A model generated the notes under the pieces. It worked only from the letters and a program-made list of their open reading frames with translations. It searched no databases and had not been told where the DNA came from. From NCBI GenBank assembly GCA_016201355.1, contig JACQCY010000023.1, forward strand, positions 1 to 9,268: DNA of 9,268 nt, read 5' to 3'. Every line of letters starts with the position of its first letter. Within the stretch, counting starts at the first letter, position 1. The DNA comes from Candidatus Yonathbacteria bacterium (GTDB taxonomy: Bacteria; Patescibacteriota; Minisyncoccia; Phycocordibacterales; UBA1550). Shown here one piece after another: positions 5,736 through 9,268 of the stretch. The position numbers and the translations under genes are program-made.

Positions 5736-6164
5736 ATGGTAAAAAAACAAACTACGACAAAAGACACCAAACAGAAGACCATGGAAGCAAGCGCGCCTTC
5801 GCGTATCTCAAAAAAGAAACATATTGAGGGAACCTTGTTTGTTCAGTCTTCTTATAACAATACAAAAGTTCTCCTTTCTGATAAAAAAGGAAACGCTCTT
5901 GCGTGGTCGTCTTCAGGTTCTCTCGGATTTAAAGGCGCAAAAAAAGGGACTCCTTTCGCCGCAGCAAAGGTTGGAGAACTTTTGGGGGAAAAGGCAGTTA
6001 CTGCAGGCATTAAAGAAGTAGATGTTGTGGTTAAAGGGGTGGGGTCGGGGCGAGAAAGCACCATTCGCGCATTCAGCTCAAAAGGAATTGACATAACCGC
6101 AATTCGTGACGAGACCCCCGTACCGCACAATGGACCTAAACCAAAGAAGCCGAGAAGGATTTAA
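5736..6164 (+). CDS. rpsK: 30S ribosomal protein S11 (uS11)
   Basis: 142 residues. The core from about residue 27 shows GTLFVQSSYNNTKVLLSDKKG, SSSGSLGFKGAKKGTPFAA, and the C-terminal DETPVPHNGPKPKKPRRI of S11, which shapes the mRNA exit channel and platform. The first 26 or so residues form a Lys/Thr-rich extension; an internal ATG at 5781 (residue 16) would shorten it. I chose 5736 because it lies four bases after rpsM, giving translational coupling. In the C-terminal motif a proline stands where many bacteria have cysteine (HNGC). No strong ribosome site is seen. Confidence 0.96.
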   Translation: MVKKQTTTKDTKQKTMEASAPSRISKKKHIEGTLFVQSSYNNTKVLLSDKKGNALAWSSSGSLGFKGAKKGTPFAAAKVGELLGEKAVTAGIKEVDVVVKGVGSGRESTIRAFSSKGIDITAIRDETPVPHNGPKPKKPRRI

Positions 6165-6260
6165 AAATAAATTTTAAATTACAAATTTTAAATTTAAAAT
6201 GAAACCTAAATTATTAAATTTAAACATTTAAAATTTAAAACTTAAAATTGACATATTATT
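6165..6260 (+). repeat. AT-rich palindromic spacer between rpsK and rpsD
   Basis: Almost only A and T, built from repeats of AAATTTTAAATT and its reverse complement AATTTAAAATTT (for example 6183-6200 and 6226-6240), so many partial stem pairings are possible. No gene or clear promoter is seen; TTGACA at 6248-6253 has no room for a -10 box before the start codon. The spacer resembles the 5312-5350 one before rpsM. Confidence 0.6.
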
Positions 6261-6893
6261 ATGATCACTGACCAAAAATGTAAAAAATGCAGGCGCGCCG
6301 GAGAAAAGCTCTTTCTGAAAGGGGAGCGTTGTTTCACTCCTAAATGCGCGATGGAGAGAAAGCCATACCCTCCGGGTATGCTTATGTCTGAGCGCAAACA
6401 CCGCTCAAATGTTACGGAGTATGGTACTCAAATGCGCGAGAAACAAAAAGTGCGCAATACCTATCGCGTAAATGAGAAACAATTTAGCGGGTATGTGAAA
6501 GAAGCAAGCCGTAAAACAGGAGTCATTCCCGCAGAGTTTCTTTTGGAGGCTCTTGAGACTCGTCTCGATAATGTTGTCTTTCGAGCGGGTTTTGCGAGCT
6601 CCCGCTCGCTCGCGCGACAGATGGTTGTGCATGGTCATATTGCGGTCAATGGTCGTCGTACCGATGTTCCTTCTCGCAGAATAAAGATGGGAGATGTCCT
6701 TTCTATCCGTCCGGGGAGCAGGGGATCAAAGCTCTTTGAATCTTTGGGAGAAAAGTTAAAGACTTTGACGATTCAGCCTTGGATAAAGGTGGATGCGGAG
6801 AAATACGAGGCGACCATTCAAGGTAAGCCAAATCTTGCAAAAGAAGAAGCATCGTTCAATCTTAATTCAGTTATCGAATTTTACAGCCGTTAA
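6261..6893 (+). CDS. rpsD: 30S ribosomal protein S4 (uS4), zinc-binding form
   Basis: 210 residues, normal length. Cys7, Cys10, Cys24 and Cys29 form the zinc site of the C+ paralogue type, in CKKCRRAGEKLFLKGERCF and TPKCAMERKPYPPG. The S4 RNA-binding domain (about residues 95-160) holds ETRLDNVVFRAGFASSRSLA, GHIAVNGRRTDVPSRRIKMG. S4 is a primary 16S-binding protein of the small subunit that nucleates assembly of the 30S body and sits at the mRNA entry. In many bacteria it also represses its own operon through a leader RNA; whether it does so here cannot be seen, and the AT-rich leader 6165-6260 does not show an obvious pseudoknot. No Shine-Dalgarno precedes the ATG. Confidence 0.97.
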   Translation: MITDQKCKKCRRAGEKLFLKGERCFTPKCAMERKPYPPGMLMSERKHRSNVTEYGTQMREKQKVRNTYRVNEKQFSGYVKEASRKTGVIPAEFLLEALETRLDNVVFRAGFASSRSLARQMVVHGHIAVNGRRTDVPSRRIKMGDVLSIRPGSRGSKLFESLGEKLKTLTIQPWIKVDAEKYEATIQGKPNLAKEEASFNLNSVIEFYSR

Positions 6894-6900
6894 CAAGGAG

Positions 6901-6923
6901 ATATTCCCGCGCGCAGGGAGTAT
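6901..6923 (+). terminator. Hairpin after rpsD, weak terminator or attenuator
   Basis: ATATTCCC (6901-6908) pairs with GGGAGTAT (6916-6923), eight pairs including one G-T, around loop GCGCGCA. The tract after it (TCATTTGTATTTATT) is T-rich but broken. The hairpin begins 8 bases after the rpsD stop and lies ahead of the rpoA promoter, so it may lower read-through from rpsD into rpoA. Confidence 0.5.
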
Positions 6924-6927
6924 TCAT

Positions 6928-6956
6928 TTGTATTTATTAACAAAATGATGTATAGT
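6928..6956 (+). promoter_or_regulatory. Promoter before rpoA
   Basis: TTGTAT (6928-6933), 17-base spacer, TATAGT (6951-6956). A start near 6963 gives a 29-base U-rich leader with no Shine-Dalgarno. Confidence 0.5.
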
Positions 6957-6991
6957 TTTATCGTTTAATTTATTTTTTTCATAATCCAATT

Positions 6992-7954
6992 ATGCTCGAA
7001 TACAATATCACATTGCCATCACAGCCAAAGGTTATCTCCGAAGATGATTTCAAAGGGGTGTATGAAGTAGAGGGTCTTTACCCGGGGTATGGGCATACGC
7101 TTGGCAATTCGCTTCGTCGTATCATTTTATCGTCACTCTTGGGCGCCGCAATCTCTACGGTCAAGATTGAAGGCGTTCCTCACGAATTTTCAACTATCGA
7201 TGGGGTAAAAGAAGATGTCATCACTATCCTCCTCAATTTAAAGAAGGCGCGTTTTAAACTTGCAACAATGGAGCCACAAGTCGCAACGCTTACCGTAAAA
7301 GGGGTCAAGGATGTCATGGTGGCCGATATCAAAGTCGGGGGACAAGTAGAAATATTGAACCCAAAACAGCACATTGCTACCCTTACTAGAAAAAATGCTT
7401 CGCTCTCGATTGAGATGACGATAACGAAAGGTTTTGGATATGTTCCCAAAGAAGTGCACCAAAAAGAAAAAGTCGATATCGGAACCATTGCCGTAGATGC
7501 AATCTTTACTCCCATTCGTCGCGTAAACTACGAAGTTGACAATATGCGCGTCGGCGATCGTACCGATTATAACCGTCTTAGGTTCGTTATTGAGACAGAT
7601 GGGACAATCACTCCTCGTCGCGCTTTTGAGTCTTCCATTGAAATTATGATCAATCAACTCAAATCCATCGTTGGTTTTAACGCGGAGGAAGAGGTCAAAG
7701 AAGAAGAATCGCTTGAGGAAAGCAAGGGGGCAAAAAAGAATGTCGTGGATAATGAATTTTTCAAGACACGCATTGAGCAAATTGATCTATCCACACGCAC
7801 CAACAATGCGCTCTTGAATGCAAATATCCGTACGGTCGGAGGCCTTGCAAGAAAAACCGAAGAAGATCTGCTTGAAATCGATGGTCTAGGCGACAAGGGT
7901 ATTCAGGAGATCAAGAGAGTGCTTTCTCATCACAACATCATCCTTAAGGCATAA
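6992..7954 (+). CDS. rpoA: DNA-directed RNA polymerase subunit alpha
   Basis: 320 residues, usual length. The N-terminal domain has LYPGYGHTLGNSLRRIILSS and EGVPHEFSTIDGVKEDVITI, which dimerise and dock beta and beta'. An acidic linker (about 228-248, rich in Glu) leads to the C-terminal domain, whose helix-hairpin-helix holds RTNNALLNANIRTVGGLARK and LLEIDGLGDKGIQEIKRVLS. Arg269 and Asn272 align with the E. coli residues Arg265 and Asn268 that touch UP-element DNA, so promoter recognition by this domain is likely kept. The gene follows a hairpin and its own promoter-like sequence. It is followed after 22 bases by rplQ; the spacer has the tandem CTATTAACTATTAA. Confidence 0.97.
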   Translation: MLEYNITLPSQPKVISEDDFKGVYEVEGLYPGYGHTLGNSLRRIILSSLLGAAISTVKIEGVPHEFSTIDGVKEDVITILLNLKKARFKLATMEPQVATLTVKGVKDVMVADIKVGGQVEILNPKQHIATLTRKNASLSIEMTITKGFGYVPKEVHQKEKVDIGTIAVDAIFTPIRRVNYEVDNMRVGDRTDYNRLRFVIETDGTITPRRAFESSIEIMINQLKSIVGFNAEEEVKEEESLEESKGAKKNVVDNEFFKTRIEQIDLSTRTNNALLNANIRTVGGLARKTEEDLLEIDGLGDKGIQEIKRVLSHHNIILKA

Positions 7955-7976
7955 CTATTAACTATTAACTGTTACT

Positions 7977-8336
7977 ATGAAACACCATAAGTCAATGAGA
8001 AAATTCGGAAGGGACCGCGCAGGGCGCTTAGCGCTTATGCGTAGTCTCGCGCTCGCGCTTATTAAAGAAGAACACATAAAGACTACCGAGGCGCGCGCAA
8101 AAGAGCTCCGTCCTTTTATTGAGAAACTGATCACGAGAGGACGCAAAGGGGATGTCGCTTCGCGTCGTTTGGTGATTGCGCGACTCGGTGGCATAGAGGG
8201 AGAAGAGGGAGCGAAAAAGATTATCGAGGACTTTGGAGCGCGCTATCAGTCTCGTCCCGGCGGATACACAAGGGTGTTTAAGCTTCCTCGTCGCGCGGGA
8301 GATGCGAGCAAGATGGCCGTTATTGAATTTGTATAA
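7977..8336 (+). CDS. rplQ: 50S ribosomal protein L17 (bL17)
   Basis: 119 residues, close to the E. coli length. The N-terminal stretch with KSMRKFGRDRAGRLALMRSL, then KTTEARAKELRPFIEKLIT and FGARYQSRPGGYTRVFKLPR, is the L17 signature. L17 lies at the outer end of the peptide exit tunnel on the 50S subunit. The last residues form the usual MAVIEFV strand. The gene directly follows rpoA, as in most bacteria; no Shine-Dalgarno is present. Confidence 0.97.
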   Translation: MKHHKSMRKFGRDRAGRLALMRSLALALIKEEHIKTTEARAKELRPFIEKLITRGRKGDVASRRLVIARLGGIEGEEGAKKIIEDFGARYQSRPGGYTRVFKLPRRAGDASKMAVIEFV

Positions 8337-8366
8337 AATTAGATGAATTAGTGATTACGATAAAAA

Positions 8367-8720
8367 ATGACAAATCAACTTTACAAAATCGATGCAGAAG
8401 GAAAATCCGTAGGACGGATTGCGTCTCTTGCAGCGCATATACTTATGGGCAAGACTTCTCCATCATTTCAGAAAAACCTCGTGGCTGATGTTCAGGTGGT
8501 CATCAATAATGCCTCAAAGGCTTCTATTGCGCAGAAGAAATTTAATGAGATTCGAGCAAAAACATATTCCGGCTATCCGGGAGGACTCAAAGAGAGCACA
8601 CTTGCTCACTTGATTGAAAAGAAGGAGTTTGGTGAAGTATTTATCCATGCTATTGAGCGAATGATCCCTCGCAATCGCTTACACAAAGGGCGAATGAAGC
8701 GTTTGGTGGTGAACGAATAA
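8367..8720 (+). CDS. rplM: 50S ribosomal protein L13 (uL13), short form
   Basis: 117 residues, about 25 fewer than the usual 140-150. The core is recognisable: YKIDAEGKSVGRIASLAAHI, DVQVVINNASKASIAQKKFN, KTYSGYPGGLKESTLAHLIE, and the final HAIERMIPRNRLHKGRMKRL. The N-terminal extension seen in E. coli (about 15 residues before the core) and the C-terminal tail after KRLVVNE are missing, a shortening seen in CPR L13. L13 is an early-assembly protein that binds 23S rRNA on the 50S subunit. Its stop lies 8 bases before the rpsI ATG, so the two are co-translated. Confidence 0.95.
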   Translation: MTNQLYKIDAEGKSVGRIASLAAHILMGKTSPSFQKNLVADVQVVINNASKASIAQKKFNEIRAKTYSGYPGGLKESTLAHLIEKKEFGEVFIHAIERMIPRNRLHKGRMKRLVVNE

Positions 8721-8728
8721 ATAATAAT

Positions 8729-9211
8729 ATGACAATTAAGGATACTAAAAAAGAAATCGAAGTTACTGAAAAAACTGAGAAGAAAGTTACTTCTAAGACT
8801 GCTTCAAAAAAAAGCGGAACAGGTAGATATATTGAAGCCATTGGTCGTCGCAAGACATCGACTGCTCGCGTGCGTATCACTGAAGGTTCCAAAGAGGGCA
8901 TCTCTATCAACGAGAAGAGTCTTGCGGTATATTTCCCAACAGCTGAACTCCAGTCTATTGTGAATACCGCTACCTCAAAATCAAAGATTCCTGTGAAATT
9001 TAATATAACCGTAGTTGTAAAAGGAGGAGGTATTCATTCTCAAGCAGAGAGTGTTCGCCACGGTATCTCACGCGCATTAGTTGTTCACAGCGAAGAATCT
9101 CGTCCTCGCTTAAAGAAACTCGGATTCCTTAAGCGCGACCCTCGTGCAAAAGAACGACGCAAATTTGGCCTCAAGAAAGCAAGAAAGGCTTCACAATGGT
9201 CAAAACGCTAA
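8729..9211 (+). CDS. rpsI: 30S ribosomal protein S9 (uS9), with N-terminal extension
   Basis: 160 residues, about 30 more than most bacterial S9. The first 32 residues are a Lys/Glu/Thr/Ser-rich disordered extension (MTIKDTKKEIEVTEKTEKKV and onward) before the S9 core starting at RYIEAIGRRKTSTARVRI. Core motifs continue with KFNITVVVKGGGIHSQAESV, RHGISRALV and LKRDPRAKERRKFGLKKARK, ending in SQWSKR, the basic tail that touches the P-site tRNA. It sits in the 30S head. The stop codon TAA lies inside a long hairpin (9199-9250). S11 in the same cluster also carries a Lys-rich extension. Confidence 0.97.
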   Translation: MTIKDTKKEIEVTEKTEKKVTSKTASKKSGTGRYIEAIGRRKTSTARVRITEGSKEGISINEKSLAVYFPTAELQSIVNTATSKSKIPVKFNITVVVKGGGIHSQAESVRHGISRALVVHSEESRPRLKKLGFLKRDPRAKERRKFGLKKARKASQWSKR

Positions 9212-9250
9212 ATTCAAAGCAAACTGCTTTGCTTTGAATAGCGTTTTGAC
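9199..9250 (+). terminator. Long hairpin across the rpsI stop codon
   Basis: GTCAAAACGCT (9199-9209) pairs with AGCGTTTTGAC (9240-9250), 11 bp; ATTCAAAGCAAA (9212-9223) pairs with TTTGCTTTGAAT (9228-9239), 12 bp, loop CTGC. The only break is a two-base bulge made by the AA of the TAA stop. The inner hairpin is followed by AGCGTTTTG, a poor T-tract, so terminator function is possible but not certain; it could also protect the 3' end, or act for a converging gene off the window. Confidence 0.55.
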
Positions 9251-9268
9251 GGCCGGAGTATGTTGCGA

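Noticed and set aside
7238..7780. 180-codon minus-strand frame opposite rpoA
   Set aside because: The + strand frame is a complete, conserved RNA polymerase alpha subunit; the antisense frame has no recognisable domain.
1..9268. CRISPR array, tRNA or rRNA genes
   Set aside because: No regularly spaced direct repeats were seen and no tRNA cloverleaf or rRNA signature; the only strong folds are the hairpins listed.

Overview
The window looks like part of a chromosome from a Candidate Phyla Radiation / Patescibacteria bacterium, most plausibly a parcubacterium. The grounds are the compact gene order infA-rpmJ-rpsM-rpsK-rpsD-rpoA-rplQ-rplM-rpsI, a short L13 (117 residues), very short or Shine-Dalgarno-free leaders, AT-rich spacers, and a divergent actin-like protein followed by a one-pass membrane protein with a baseplate-J-like domain just ahead of infA. 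The lineage is inferred from the sequence alone; no 16S rRNA is present.

Layout. (1) Positions 1-2000 are an AT-rich accessory stretch: the last 41 codons of an IS3-type transposase, a 34-codon one-helix membrane peptide forming its own transcription unit (promoter, strong RBS, intrinsic terminator), a four-helix membrane protein resembling DUF4239, and the broken remains of a prokaryotic glutamate-receptor-like ion channel (lobe-1 fragment, then pore plus lobe-2 fragment). (2) Positions 2050-4840 carry an FtsA/PilM-like actin-fold protein, a 147-bp palindromic element that folds into a three-way junction, and a bitopic membrane protein with a baseplate-J-like extracytoplasmic domain, interrupted by one in-frame TGA. 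(3) Positions 4858-9211 are a translation/transcription cluster: IF-1, L36, S13, S11, S4, RNA polymerase alpha, L17, L13 and S9, all on the + strand. A long hairpin spans the S9 stop codon and the window ends just after it.

How the genes work together. The ribosomal block builds the 30S and 50S subunits and the RNA polymerase core. Promoter-like sequences before infA, rpmJ and rpoA suggest several entry points. The actin-like protein and its bitopic neighbour resemble the PilM/PilN or FtsA/FtsN arrangement, a cytoplasmic actin-fold protein meeting the cytoplasmic tail of a membrane protein, so they may form an envelope-associated complex; this is inference.

Most worth a second look: the three-way-junction element flanked by TA, the in-frame TGA in a window where no other gene stops with TGA, the channel remnant with an altered selectivity filter, the isolated small membrane peptide, and the long palindrome over the rpsI stop codon.
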